Shown here piece after piece: positions 19,904-29,247 of a stretch of DNA of 55,909 bases (position 1 is the stretch's first letter; each line of letters starts with the position of its first letter). The DNA comes from Lentibacillus juripiscarius JCM 12147. Lineage in GTDB: Bacteria > Bacillota > Bacilli > Bacillales_D > Amphibacillaceae. Below the pieces are notes generated by a model that was not told where the DNA came from, did not search any database, and saw only the letters and a list, made by a program, of their open reading frames with translations. The DNA lies in the NCBI GenBank assembly GCA_001311805.1, contig BBCA01000017.1:1-55909 (forward strand), given 5' to 3'. The position numbers and the translations under genes were made by a program.

Positions 19904-21002
19904 AACCTCATCCTCCTAGCGGGAAGCGGAGACAGGTTTACTGTCCCCCTCCCTTTTCGTATATTTTTGATAGCTGGTAGAATTTCTGTCCCGATCAGTT
20001 CGATATTTTCTTCAGTTTATCAAATGGCATACCACCGAAGTCCATTTGTGCGATATAGCGCTGATGACCAAATTGCTCATGCTGGTAAAGTATTTTTTCA
20101 ATGATCTCCTGTGGACTGCCGATATTCATGACATTATGCTTGTCGACGCCCTGTGCGAAATGCTGTTTTGGAAAGCCCTGTCCATTCGTTCGCTTCATAC
20201 CTTCATTAATATGCGGATACATGTCCCTCAATGCCTGCTGCGAGGTTTCAGCCGCATAGAAAAAGCCCGCCGTCGCCACAGGCAGTTCAGATGGATCAAA
20301 GCCACTATGCTGTGCAGCCTCCCGATACGCATCAACCGTACGCTTAAAGACCGACACCGGGCCGCCCAGATGAGCCATGAACATCCCAACACCAGCATAC
20401 CCCGCCTTAATCGCACTGGCAGGGGTTCCGCCGACCGCACGCCAGATTGGCATTGACCCATTTAGCGGTCGCGGCAGCACCCGCGCATTTTTCAGCGGTG
20501 CCCGGAACTGGCCGCTCCAGTTGATCACTTCCTCTTCATTTATCTTCTGCAGCAGGTCAAATTTTTCTTCATACAAGTCTTCATAATCATGCAGATCATA
20601 GCCTAGTAAATCAAAGTTTCCTATTCGGGATGCACGACCGGCAATGATCTCCGCCCGCCCCTTTGAAATCAGATCCAATGTTGCAAAGTCTTCATACACC
20701 CGAACTGGATCCAGCGTGCTGATAATCGTCGAGGAACTTGCAATTTTTATTTTTTCCGTTGCCTGCGCAATAGCCGATAGAACTACCGAATGCGCCTGTG
20801 TCACAAAATAATCTTGATGACTTTCACCAACACTGAAGAAATCAATTCCCGCCTCTTCGGCCAGCTTCGCCAATTCAATAATTTCATGAATGCGCTGCTG
20901 TGCAGAAATTCGCTCTCCCGTCGCAGGTTCGGGCAGATGATCCCCCAGCGTATATAAACCAAACTCCAACCCTTTACTCGGATCTATACGATAATTTTCC
21001 AT
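19900..21002 (-). CDS. LLM-class flavin-dependent monooxygenase, C-terminal frameshift
   Basis: A luciferase-like monooxygenase of about 365 residues. The start MENYRIDPSKGLEFGLYTLG is followed by FFSVGESHQDYFVTQAH, the family LDPVRVYEDFATLDLISKGR region, and MPIWRAVGGTPASAIKAG. It would insert oxygen into an unknown substrate using FMNH2 from the coupled reductase. The frame shifts near 20003 in an A run; the corrected tail (NIELIGTEILPAIKN) reads through a GGGACAG-type repeat and ends in TGA 19902-19900, overlapping the next ATG. It is divergent from an HxlR regulator, so probably controlled by it. Confidence 0.82.
19919..19955. repeat. Dispersed GGGACAG-type repeat inside the 3' end of the monooxygenase gene
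   Basis: GGAGACAGGTTTACTGTCCCC is a copy of the palindromic element seen between genes elsewhere. Here it falls in the reconstructed last codons of the monooxygenase gene. Confidence 0.45.
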
Positions 21003-21023
21003 TCATCTCAACCTTTCTTCGAG

Positions 21024-21051
21024 ACATGGGGACAGGCTTCTTGTCCCAGTC
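21024..21051. repeat. Dispersed GGGACAG-type repeat
   Basis: GGGGACAGGCTTCTTGTCCC lies in the 200-base gap between the divergent monooxygenase and hxlR genes. Confidence 0.5.
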
Positions 21052-21168
21052 CGTGATGACCGTACGAGCAACCTGTGCTCCCGTATCATTCCGCCTTTCT
21101 ATCTATTCTTTACGATGTTATTATAGAGTATAATAATGCAAAATGTAAGTACGCACTTTCATGTCATA

Positions 21169-21187
21169 TAGTATACAAAAGATACTA
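21169..21187. promoter_or_regulatory. Candidate HxlR-family operator
   Basis: The inverted repeat TAGTAT-N7-ATACTA lies just ahead of the hxlR ribosome binding site. Its location fits autoregulation and control of the divergent monooxygenase genes. Confidence 0.45.
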
Positions 21188-21202
21188 ATGGAGGAGAACC
21201 AG

Positions 21203-21550
21203 ATGGAAATAGAGCCGGAATTGTGCCGTGTGGAGGATGCTTTAGAAATTTTAGTTGGAAAATGGAAGCCAATTATCTTGCTGCATTTATTGAATGATGG
21301 CACACAGCGATTTAGTGAACTGAAACGGAATGTACCCGGTATTACCCAGAAGATGCTGACAAAACAGTTGCGCGAACTGGAAGATGAGGATATTGTCGAG
21401 CGGGTTGTCTTCCCACAAGTGCCGCCAAAAGTCGAGTATTCCATTACCGAATATGGTAAAGGTCTGGAACCGATTCTAGCTGCCATGCATGAATGGGGAA
21501 CCAAGCATGTGCTGCATAAACAGCAGAAAATGAAGGAAGAACGTGGTTGA
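21203..21550 (+). CDS. HxlR-family winged-helix transcriptional regulator
   Basis: Intact, 115 residues. It contains the HxlR pattern LCRVEDALEILVGKWKPIIL, the recognition-helix region FSELKRNVPGITQKMLTKQL and the wing VPPKVEYSITEYGKGL. HxlR proteins often respond to electrophiles, disulfide stress or aldehydes. ATG 21203 follows GGAGGAG, preferred over an upstream in-frame ATG. It is divergent from the monooxygenase/FMN reductase pair, which it likely controls. A single Cys near residue 6 (PELCRVE) matches the redox-sensing Cys position of YodB-type members. Confidence 0.85.
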   Translation: MEIEPELCRVEDALEILVGKWKPIILLHLLNDGTQRFSELKRNVPGITQKMLTKQLRELEDEDIVERVVFPQVPPKVEYSITEYGKGLEPILAAMHEWGTKHVLHKQQKMKEERG

Positions 21551-21695
21551 AACAACAACAGGAACCGTACGTGTGCTTGGCAGGACGCATCACATTGAAG
21601 AGATCATTCCGATATTTAGTCACACGCTATTGATGCGTGAATGGCCGGATACGGATCTTTTTAAAAAAAGTCCCCGTAACATGAATAAGCAGTAA
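21543..21695 (+). CDS. Small hypothetical protein coupled to the HxlR gene (50 aa)
   Basis: A GTG start at 21543 overlaps the hxlR stop, with GAAGGAAG as a possible ribosome site. The product contains TGTVRVLGRTHHIEEIIPIF and ends FKKSPRNMNKQ. A terminator follows 11 bases after the stop, so the reading frame fills the space between hxlR and its terminator, which supports expression. No family recognised. Confidence 0.45.
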   Translation: MVETTTGTVRVLGRTHHIEEIIPIFSHTLLMREWPDTDLFKKSPRNMNKQ

Positions 21696-21706
21696 CACAT
21701 AACGAA

Positions 21707-21732
21707 AACACCTTTATTGCAATGAAGGTGTT
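21707..21732 (+). terminator. Terminator of the hxlR transcript
   Basis: AACACCTT / AAGGTGTT with a ten-base loop, followed by seven T. Confidence 0.85.
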
Positions 21733-21793
21733 TTTTTATGAGGATATCACTTGATTAAACTTAGCGGACAGTCCCCGGACACTGTTCACTGTT

Positions 21794-22392
21794 TCATCTG
21801 GAAACAAAGTCATTCCCAGCAACCCAAAAGCGCCATGGATAATGTTTGGCCTCTCCGGAATTATCAATCCCGATTCTTGGACCTGACGCGATTTGTGAGG
21901 TCTCTATCATTTTTCCATCGGCAATCCACAGCGGACGCTGATCTAATGCATGTCCATAATCATCCATCGTGATGCCAAGTGCTTTTGTTAATTTGCCCGG
22001 GCCATTCGTCCATTGCCTTTTCTTCTTTGCCTTGGGGCGCCGTCCTTCCATTAATCCCTGCCCCGTATACGGCTCCACACCCCGAATTAAACTGCCTCCG
22101 GGTGACCGATACCACCGGTTACAACGTTAATAAGACAATGTGTATGCATTGTATGGGTATACGCATGACCGGCTTCACCGAACATGATTTCCGTTCGTTT
22201 TGTTCGCTTGTTATTGAAGCTATGTGCCGCACGATCGTCAGGGCCGAGGTATGCTTCTGTTTCCACGATAAATCCGGAAGCAAGTCCAGCATCAGTTTCC
22301 TTCAGCAGCAATTTCCCAAGCAATGACTGCGCCAGTTGGAGTGTCGGCTGATTATAAAATGATTTATTTAGTGGCTCTGGTGGATTGTGCAT
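21794..22392 (-). CDS. DNA-3-methyladenine glycosylase (AAG/MPG family), one frameshift
   Basis: About 199 residues. AAG-family markers are ARSLLGKLLL-like QLAQSLLGKLLLKE, the catalytic-Glu region FIVETEAYLGPDDRAAHSFN, AYTHTMHTHCLINVVTG, and NGPGKLTKALGI near the C-terminal third. It removes alkylated and deaminated purines from DNA for base excision repair. The frame shifts near 22098, where one T is missing from GTT-TTA; the corrected junction continues IRGVEPYTGQGLMEG. It stands alone. Confidence 0.88.
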
Positions 22393-22554
22393 GGTATTTC
22401 TCCTTGTATCTCATAATAGAATTGCGTCATTTTTTAATCACATTTTATACTTCTACATACATCTGTTCAATCTCCCCGCGATCAAGCCAATAGGGAGTCC
22501 GCCCTTCCTTCAACATTTTCTTTCAATTCGTTTAATACCCATCCTGGCCATCGT

Positions 22555-22847
22555 CTAAATCACCAAAAGAGCGTCCAGCGATTCAGATGACTTTGTATTA
22601 CCGGATATTTTGTCAATAATTTCACCAGTAGTCTTATACTTACCTTCCTTGTATTCCTTTCTGCTTTCCTGGATCATCTCTTTTAGTTCAGTATCTTCTT
22701 CCACTTCTTCTTGAATTGTTTTTTCATTTTCTTCATAAACCAATTTAAAATTCCCTTTACCTGGCACAAAAACTTTGCGACAGAATTGCTTTTGTTTATC
22801 TTTTTCATTTCCTCAAATAACTCTTCCGGAGAATTAATATTTTTCAT
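22555..22847 (-). CDS. Small acidic/basic hypothetical protein, frameshifted
   Basis: ATG 22847 follows a TTGAGGAG site. The first part reads MKNINSPEELFEEMKKINKS. One T is missing near 22775, after which the frame runs VPGKGNFKLVYEENEKTI, then EYKEGKYKTTGEIIDKIS, to 22555, about 97 residues. The charged, helical character and the SPEELFEEM opening resemble antitoxin-like proteins, but no toxin partner could be read downstream, where a degraded stretch (22440-22555) contains only MLKEGRTPYWLDRGEIEQMY. No firm family. Confidence 0.5.
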
Positions 22848-22859
22848 TTTATAGCACTC

Positions 22860-23230
22860 CTCAAAAATTAATCCGGCAACTAAATTTTATAAATAAAATA
22901 GTTTGACGAAACAAGCGTCCTGAAGATCATTCCTAATTAAATTTCTTCTTGTTTAGTGTATACTTAAAAGTGCTGCTACAAAAGGATTGTGGGGTGTTAC
23001 ATAACGCATATAATCTGAGGGATTAGTCAGTGCTGTTAGGGGCATTGGTGCACTTCCTTTGCAGTTTTTATGAGGTGGGGTGGATTTCTATTTAGTATAC
23101 CAATAAACTGAAAATAACAAATAATATACCCTGCCTCTCACGTATCCAAGAAAAATAAAAAACTTTCCCAAATCATGACACCTTTTGCCTCCCCATTTCG
23201 ATTGTAAGGGTAGAAGCGTTCTATCCAAAT
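22860..23230. other. Non-coding stretch
   Basis: About 370 AT-rich bases between a small minus-strand gene and the sigma-factor gene. I see no coding pattern, repeat or clear RNA structure, apart from its probable role as promoter region for both flanking genes. Confidence 0.4.
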
Positions 23231-23247
23231 TGCAAAGGAGCTATCAC

Positions 23248-23808
23248 ATGGACAATAAACTGACATTTGAAGAGATTTTTAAGCAAAACGAGCGACGGAT
23301 TCATTATCAAATTCACAAGATGCACATCCGCGATCCGCATCAAGAATTCTTTCAGGAAGGATTGGTCGCGCTCTGGAATGCCTATGAAACGTATCAACCG
23401 GACAAGGGCCCCATGGCAACGTACTTCAATTATATGATCCGGAACCGCCTGATTGACCGCATCCGCCGCGATACCCGGCAAAATGAGATCCACCAGGAGG
23501 CCGCTCACGAACAAAGAACTCAATACACCGATGGTAATTACCACCGTGGTACAGAAGGTTCCCGTCCTATCGTGGCCGACCAGCCCCTTCCGCTAAAAGA
23601 CTCCAGTCTTTGGGGAAACCTCCAGTCCCAATTGACGGACAAGCAATGGAAATGGGTCTATTACGTAATTATTCAGGAAATGCCCTACAAAACAATCGCC
23701 GAACAGGAAAATACGACAGTTGACGCAGTAAAAAACTGGGGACGGGAAGTGAAGAAAAAAATTGAAGGATCCGCATTTACGTGGATTGCTATCGCTGGAA
23801 GACTATGA
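23248..23808 (+). CDS. Sigma-70-family RNA polymerase sigma factor (short, region 2 plus region 4)
   Basis: Intact, 186 residues. Region 2 is visible at residues 25-75 (HQEFFQEGLVALWNAYETYQ, then ATYFNYMIRNRLIDRIRRDT) and region 4 at 135-175 (LTDKQWKWVYYVIIQEMPYK, then AVKNWGREVKKKI). There is no anti-sigma gene. The architecture is that of the ComX/SigH-like small sigma factors of Bacillales linked to competence or special stress responses; the regulon is unknown. ATG 23248 follows AAAGGAG and is preferred over upstream in-frame codons. A tiny interrupted frame overlaps its stop. Confidence 0.82.
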   Translation: MDNKLTFEEIFKQNERRIHYQIHKMHIRDPHQEFFQEGLVALWNAYETYQPDKGPMATYFNYMIRNRLIDRIRRDTRQNEIHQEAAHEQRTQYTDGNYHRGTEGSRPIVADQPLPLKDSSLWGNLQSQLTDKQWKWVYYVIIQEMPYKTIAEQENTTVDAVKNWGREVKKKIEGSAFTWIAIAGRL

Positions 23809-23909
23809 TTGATAAGTAGGAAGAGTATGGGCGGTTGTTGGCGGAGTACTTGCAGGGTTAGTTAAGAGAACTTTCTGCGGAGAGATTTGGAACACTTCGT
23901 ATTAAATAG
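23805..23909 (+). pseudogene. Tiny ORF overlapping the sigma-factor stop, interrupted by two in-frame TAG codons
   Basis: ATGA overlap with the sigma gene starts a 35-codon frame: MIDK, TAG, EEYGRLLAEYLQG, TAG, LRELSAERFGTLRIK, TAG. The segments between stops have protein-like composition and share one frame, so this looks like a recently decayed small partner gene. A terminator begins right at its end. Confidence 0.4.
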
Positions 23910-23935
23910 CTGCCAGCCTTGTTGAGCTGGCAGCT
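23908..23935. terminator. Convergent terminator (sigma gene / nucleoside hydrolase)
   Basis: The 10-bp stem AGCTGCCAGC / GCTGGCAGCT with an eight-base loop sits between convergent genes. Confidence 0.7.
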
Positions 23936-24875
23936 TATGCCGAATAGGATTCTAATGCTTCTTCAAACATCTTCCAGAATTTGTTCGGCTTTAACTGATG
24001 GGCGAATTTCACATTTGGTTCTCTATTGGTTACACCAAGCGTATCAACACACGTCATGCCATATGTGAATTCCCCTCTGGTTTCAATATCCACCCGTACA
24101 TGGTTAAAATCAAAATAGAAGGATCGATCAAGTATGCCACTGTACACGCATCATGAATGGGACCGCCATCCATTCCAAAACATCTTGATTTGTCTTGATA
24201 AAAATTTCAATAAATCCACAACAAATGAGCAACTGGATTATCTATTTCAGATAGTTCGTCAACCGTTTCCTGTGTCGCCAAGGCCTGATGTGTCACGTCC
24301 AGACCAAACATCGTAATGGGCACACCACTTTCAAAGACTACTTTTGCAGCCTCGGCATCTACGTAAATATTAAATTCAGCAGCCGGAGTCCAATTACCGA
24401 ATGTACCGCCTCCCATTAAGACGATTTCTTTGATTTTCGGGATAATATTCGGTTCCCTAATCATTGCCAGGGCAATATTCGTTAATGGGCCGGTTGGAAC
24501 TAGCGTTATATCTCCATCTGATGCCATCACTTTACTAATAATCAGATCAACCGCATGCTGATCAACGGCTTGTTTGCTGGGTTCATTCGGAAGTGCCGGG
24601 CCTTCCAACCCCGTTTCCCCATGTATTTCTTCAGCAATTTCCATCTTGTTGAGCAACGGTTTCGACGATCCCTGTGCGACAGGCACTTCGGTTAATCCTG
24701 CGATGTCACATACCCTGAGCGCATTCAATGTGTTTTTTCCAACATCAACATTCCCAGCAACGGTCGTAATTGCTTCTATTTTGAGAGGGCTTATCTTTGA
24801 AGCCGCTAAAATAATCGATATGGCATCATCATGGCCCGGATCGCAGTCTAAGATGACGTTCGTTTGATTTTGCAT
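23935..24875 (-). CDS. Nucleoside hydrolase (inosine-uridine preferring family), frameshifted
   Basis: About 313 residues. The calcium-binding signature VILDCDPGHDDAISIILA is at the N-terminus, with VPTGPLTNIALAM near 125, IVLMGGGTFGNWTPAAEFNI near 150 and MFGLDVTHQALAT near 195. It hydrolyses the N-glycosidic bond of ribonucleosides for salvage. Start ATG 24875 (MQNQTNV) follows AAGGTGG. Shifts near 24215 and 24145 disrupt the last third; the C-terminus (YFDFNHVRVDIETRGEFTYG) is typical for the family. Confidence 0.85.
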
Positions 24876-24956
24876 CCCTGTTCCCACCTTCATTCAAAGT
24901 TCCTGTCCTTCTTTGGCTTACAACGTCTTTGTTCCCTTAGTATCGACTTCAGCGTA

Positions 24957-26148
24957 TCATTCTTCATCCTCTGGCGCTTTTTGAAACAAAGCTTCCGGGA
25001 TCATTTCGAAGCCTTCAATCACCGCATTCTCGTCAACTTCCATCATTAAGTAGCGCTTCCCGCTGAAATGGACTTGACGTACATATCTTAAATCTTGTGG
25101 ACTTATGGAGATATTCGCTATTTTTGTCTCAATTTTGATTGATTTGGAATCATATTTCGGAACAACGTTGGTTGCTTTAAACTCATAACGTTCATCATCA
25201 AGCACCGTTTTAAAAGCGGACTCTACTTTCTCCGTATTGACATCTTCTATTCCGCTGCTTGTTAACGTTTTCTACATCTTTGTAGTCTAATTTCGGTACA
25301 TCTTCCTCTTCATTTTCTTCCACGACCCGATGAATTTCATCATAAACATTCGATAGTGTGGATGTGTTGATTGCTTGATCACCAGCTACGTTTTTTACAA
25401 TTTCCTCAAAAACCAACTTATCCTGTGCGGCAGTCATAATTTCTTCCGCATTTAACACTTCTTCGATAAAATGATAACTCGGTTCATTCTTCTTCCCTGC
25501 CGAATAAAGAACGTGGTTAACATCGGCAGCACTATCTGTGATAGAAGGAAATAGAAATCCTGATATAGGAGCTTTCAGATTAATAATTGGATCGACGACA
25601 ATATTATACTTAAACTCCTTTTCCACATAATCAAACAGTAACTCTTTTTTCGGATCCTGCGTTTTATTCATACTACATAGAATAAAGGGATTAGAATAAA
25701 CGGTATCCCGCTCACTTTCTTCGGCCTCTTCACTCTGACGCTTCATCGGTTTCATATACTCTCCGCGAATAAAGGTTACAACAATATCCATTTCATATTG
25801 CTTATCCTTCAGCATTTTTTCGACGAGCTTAAGCATTTGCCCTTTCCATTCTTCTGTATCATTACTTAATAGGGCTTGATGGAGAATGAGCTGACTGTTG
25901 TTTTCCGCATCGCGCTGAAACTTTAATTCAAATAACTTTTCATCTAATTGACCGGATAATACTTTTTTAAAGTTATCCATAAACAATTCTTTCTGTTCCT
26001 GTTCCAGCATTTCAAATGGTACACTCTGGTGATGGTAAATATCACTCGATTCTTTCATGATGTACACATTAAAAATGTCATGTATTTCCAACAAATCATT
26101 ATCTACTTTGAATTGTTTCCGGATATTTGCTATGTCATTTTTGTCCAA
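24957..26148 (-). CDS. DUF4317 family protein, one frameshift
   Basis: About 395 residues, opening LDKNDIANIRKQFKVDNDLL and containing QLILHQALLSNDTEEWKGQ and FLFPSITDSAADVNHVLYSA. These features match the DUF4317 family of Firmicutes, whose function is unknown. It starts at TTG 26148 behind AGGAGTGG. One base is lost near 25230, after which the frame resumes and ends in PEALFQKAPEDEE. No signal or membrane segment is seen. Confidence 0.72.
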
Positions 26149-26389
26149 AATTGTTCCACTCCTATGTTGATAATCAGGTGTGTTTTTCGTACACATTTCT
26201 TTTATTCTATCATAGAAGCGAACTATTTTTCCTGCAGTTTATAGTAAATACTAGTAAAACATTTCTTAAACAACCATAAACAAAATGACATTTATCCTCT
26301 CTCAATAGGTGAAAAGAGAAGCCAAACAGCAAAAGAAGCAAAGACGACTATTGTGCCCGGTCTGTAGTATACGAAAAACGTGCGGGGAG

Positions 26390-26838
26390 TTAATCTTCTG
26401 TTGGAACAAAATATTGACTTTTGCGATAGGCCACCGCTTCCATCGTAGCAATTAACCCTTCATCGCTTTCTATTTCTACTTTATACCACCCTAATTTATG
26501 GTTCTTCTTCTCTTCTATTGCTGTTGCTTGGAGGCAACTTCCTTTCTTCCCAGCTTTCATATAGTTAATAGTAGTTGATAGGCCTACAGCTGTTTTACCA
26601 TAAGAGTTGCAGGCAGAAGCAAAACATAATCAGCAATGGCAAATATAATTGCTCCATGCACTGTACCATGTGAATTTAGCATATAGTCTTTCACATTCAG
26701 TTTTGCAACTGCCTTCCCCTCGCTAATTTTGACTAATTTAATTCCTAAAAAACGAGCATATGGTTCATTTTCCATCACATCAAAGATTTCCGATTTGTAC
26801 CGCTCGTGCATTTCACTTTCATCAATTACATGTTTCAA
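26390..26838 (-). CDS. paaI: PaaI-type hotdog acyl-CoA thioesterase, one frameshift
   Basis: About 149 residues. The N-terminal half is intact: ENEPYARFLGIKLVKISEGK and the hotdog active-site helix NSHGTVHGAIIFAIADY. One base is lost near 26620; the corrected second half reads GLSTTINYMKAGKKGSCLQA and continues to TAA 26392-26390. PaaI-type enzymes hydrolyse dead-end CoA esters of the phenylacetate pathway and free trapped CoA. It is the last gene of a minus-strand operon with a second hotdog protein, an enoyl-CoA hydratase and a flavoprotein reductase. Confidence 0.75.
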
Positions 26839-26864
26839 GGTACCTCCCCCCCGATGTTCATAGG

Positions 26865-27248
26865 TTAAGACAGCTGCCTTCCAATGTGTTCCTTTGGCAA
26901 AATAACTTGTTTAATTTTCCCTTCACCAATTTTCCCTTTCTCATTGTTAACAACAACCTGGCTCATAATATAATTCCTTCGCATGTCCTCAATTGTTGCG
27001 ATAATCTCCAGTTGCGCTTTTTCTCCTGAAGGAGCAATATGTTTCAATTGTACGGCGGCTCCCATACCCTCTTCATCTTGTTCTAAGTACGGAAGGATTA
27101 ACTTCCTGGAAGCCCATTCCATGTGATACAACATGGATACTGTGGAATAGGCGCGGTGCACAACTTCCCCATTAAACTGCGCAAACATATCTTCTGTTAC
27201 CTTGACTGTAATGCAAGCTTGATCCCCAATCTGGAGTCCCGGTTTCAT
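26865..27248 (-). CDS. FlK-like hotdog thioesterase
   Basis: Intact, 127 residues. The fluoroacetyl-CoA thioesterase (FlK) family triad is visible: Thr in RAYSTVSMLYHME, Glu in HMEWASRKL, and His in VQLKHIAPSGEKAQ. Members hydrolyse small or unusual acyl-CoAs. It is placed 22 bases after an enoyl-CoA hydratase and 26 before paaI, so it probably detoxifies a CoA thioester side product of aromatic degradation. The substrate is not determinable from sequence. Confidence 0.75.
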   Translation of the reverse strand: MKPGLQIGDQACITVKVTEDMFAQFNGEVVHRAYSTVSMLYHMEWASRKLILPYLEQDEEGMGAAVQLKHIAPSGEKAQLEIIATIEDMRRNYIMSQVVVNNEKGKIGEGKIKQVILPKEHIGRQLS

Positions 27249-27270
27249 TTGCTGACCACCCTCTTATCAT

Positions 27271-28044
27271 TTATTTACCCTGAAAGTTTGCAGGCCGTTT
27301 TTCGTTAAAAGCAGTTACCGCCTCAACCCGATCTTTCGTCGGGATAATCACTTCATACGCCTTCGATTCGATTGCCAAACCGGTATGGATATCAACATCA
27401 CTTCCATGGTTGATTGCATATTTGGCTTGTGTGACCGCTAATGGCCCGTTTACCATTATTTCGTTTGCAAGAGAATCGCCTGTTCCATTAACTCGTCTTT
27501 CCTGGTAACACCATTAAGGATTCCAAGTTCTTTTGCATGATCCGCTCCTATTTTGCGTGCCGTTAAGATTAGTTCTTTTGCATAGGCAGATCCAATCAGA
27601 TTGTCAGGCGCTGTGTGCCGCCGCCTCCGGGAATGATTGCCCACTTAACTTCCGTCAACCCCATCTGTGCATGATCAGCGGCCAGTCGCAAATCACATGC
27701 TAATGCCAGCTCAAAGCCGCCCCCCAGAGCATATCCGTTAATGGCAGCAATCGTTGGCTGTGGCAATTCCTCAATCAAGTTAAATACTTGCCGAATTTTA
27801 TTGACATTGCGCCGTACTTCCCTTTCGGTTAAGTGTTTCCTCTCTTTTAAATCTGCCCCAGCGCTGAAAGCCTTCTCACCGGCACCAACAAAATGATTGC
27901 CCTGATACCATGATCCAACCGGATTTCCTCAACTACTTCCTGCAGCTGTTCCAGCATTTCATAATCAAACACATTTAAGACATCCGGACGGTTTAATGTA
28001 ATGGTAGCGAGCGTCCCGTCAACGGACTTTCTGATTCTTCCCAT
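27271..28044 (-). CDS. Enoyl-CoA hydratase/isomerase, frameshifted
   Basis: About 258 residues of a crotonase-fold protein: [36 protein letters not shown], the oxyanion-hole segment [20 protein letters not shown], and [19 protein letters not shown]. Both usual hydratase Glu positions appear present (GFELA; GLTEVKW). ATG 28044 follows GGAGGATCG. Shifts occur near 27885, 27600 and 27460. It is the third crotonase of the PAA region, besides paaF and paaG, so one of them may replace the missing hydratase half of PaaZ. Confidence 0.8.
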
Positions 28045-28077
28045 TAGTCGATCCTCCATCTTTGTTTTATTTTGTAT

Positions 28078-29075
28078 TTACGTAGCAAACGCGGCAATGT
28101 TTGTGCTGTGTCCTGCTTGTCGTCTTGCATTTGGATCAACAAATGTTTTCGCATGATTCACAGCAATTGGAGCTTCGCCAAAGCCAGTTGCAATTAATTT
28201 CGGTTTCCCCTCATAAGTGGAGATATCGCCAACTGCAAAAATACCCGGGATGTTCGTTTCCATATGGGAATTGACTTGAACGGCTTTCTTTTCAGTTTTT
28301 AACCCCCAGGTTTTCAACGGTCCAAGTGAAGTCACAAAACCAAAGTTTACAATCAGGTCATCCACGTCCAGCAAAATGTATTTTCCCCTTTCACTTCCTT
28401 GATCAAAACCTGGTCAATCTTATCGTCCTCTCCAATTAATTGATTGACCTCAAAAGGTGTTTTAATATCCACACTTGACTGCTTCAACAGTGAAAGACTA
28501 TGTTCGTGAGACCTGAATGAGGACCGGCGATGAATGAGCGTTACCTCTTTCGCAATCGGCTCCAGCGCCAGTGACCAATCAACTGCAGAATCTCCCCCAC
28601 CACAAACCAGAACACGGCGGTCTTTGAAATATTCCATATCCTTCACCGCATAATGAAGGCAGTTTTCTTCGTAAGTGTCCGCCCGTTCCACTTTTAATTT
28701 GCGGGGTTCAAATGCACCTGCTCCAGCTGCAATAATAATGCTGCGGGAATAATGGACGGCAGATGATGTTACGAGTTTGAATGATCCATCAGGCTGCTGA
28801 ATCACGCTTTCAACTGTTTCATTCAGATGGATCTTTGGGGAATTTTGTGCCTGCATATGGAGTTGGTCGACTAAATCTTTCGCTTTCACACCTGGGAAGC
28901 CACCAACGTCATAAATATACTTTTCTGGATATAATGCCGATAACTGCCCTCCTACTTCGGGCAAACTATCAATTACTTTAACGGATGCGCTTCGCATGCC
29001 AGCATAAAAAGCTGTAAAAAGACCTACCGGACCTGCCCCTATTATGGTAATGTCAACCGTTTGTTTTTCAGGCAT
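28078..29075 (-). CDS. Ferredoxin-NADP+ reductase, thioredoxin-reductase-like (YumC type), one frameshift
   Basis: About 332 residues. The FAD motif is [20 protein letters not shown], the NADPH motif is [17 protein letters not shown], and the FAD-binding C-terminus is [21 protein letters not shown] CxxC is absent between domains, which distinguishes it from thioredoxin reductase. ATG 29075 follows GAAGGAGATGA. The frame shifts near 28370. It heads an operon within the PAA region, so it may pass NADPH electrons, via the ferredoxin at 41966, to the PaaABC epoxidase in place of PaaE. Confidence 0.82.
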
Positions 29076-29117
29076 TATCTCATCTCCTTCGCCAACATTA
29101 ATTTCATACATATAAGC

Positions 29118-29154
29118 ATAACGTTTTTTTAAACGCATTTTATATTTTCGTTAT
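29118..29154. promoter_or_regulatory. ATAACG...CGTTAT site upstream of the reductase operon
   Basis: ATAACG (29118-29123) and CGTTAT (29149-29154) flank the leader of the reductase operon. The same hexamer pair occurs near the paaK and paaA promoters, so it may be a shared operator. Confidence 0.35.
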
Positions 29155-29205
29155 ACAAAGAGTAACTAATTATTACAATAATGTCAATATTAAAGTATAA
29201 AATTC

Positions 29206-29247
29206 AAAAAATGGAGCGGATGTGTAGGGATATCCGCTCCATTTTTT
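29206..29247 (-). terminator. Terminator of the nitronate monooxygenase gene
   Basis: The 16-bp stem AAAAAATGGAGCGGAT / ATCCGCTCCATTTTTT with a ten-base loop overlaps the stop codon and is U-rich on both strands. Confidence 0.85.

Noticed and set aside
22440..22847. Type II toxin-antitoxin module
   Set aside because: The small charged protein looks antitoxin-like but no toxin gene can be read beside it.
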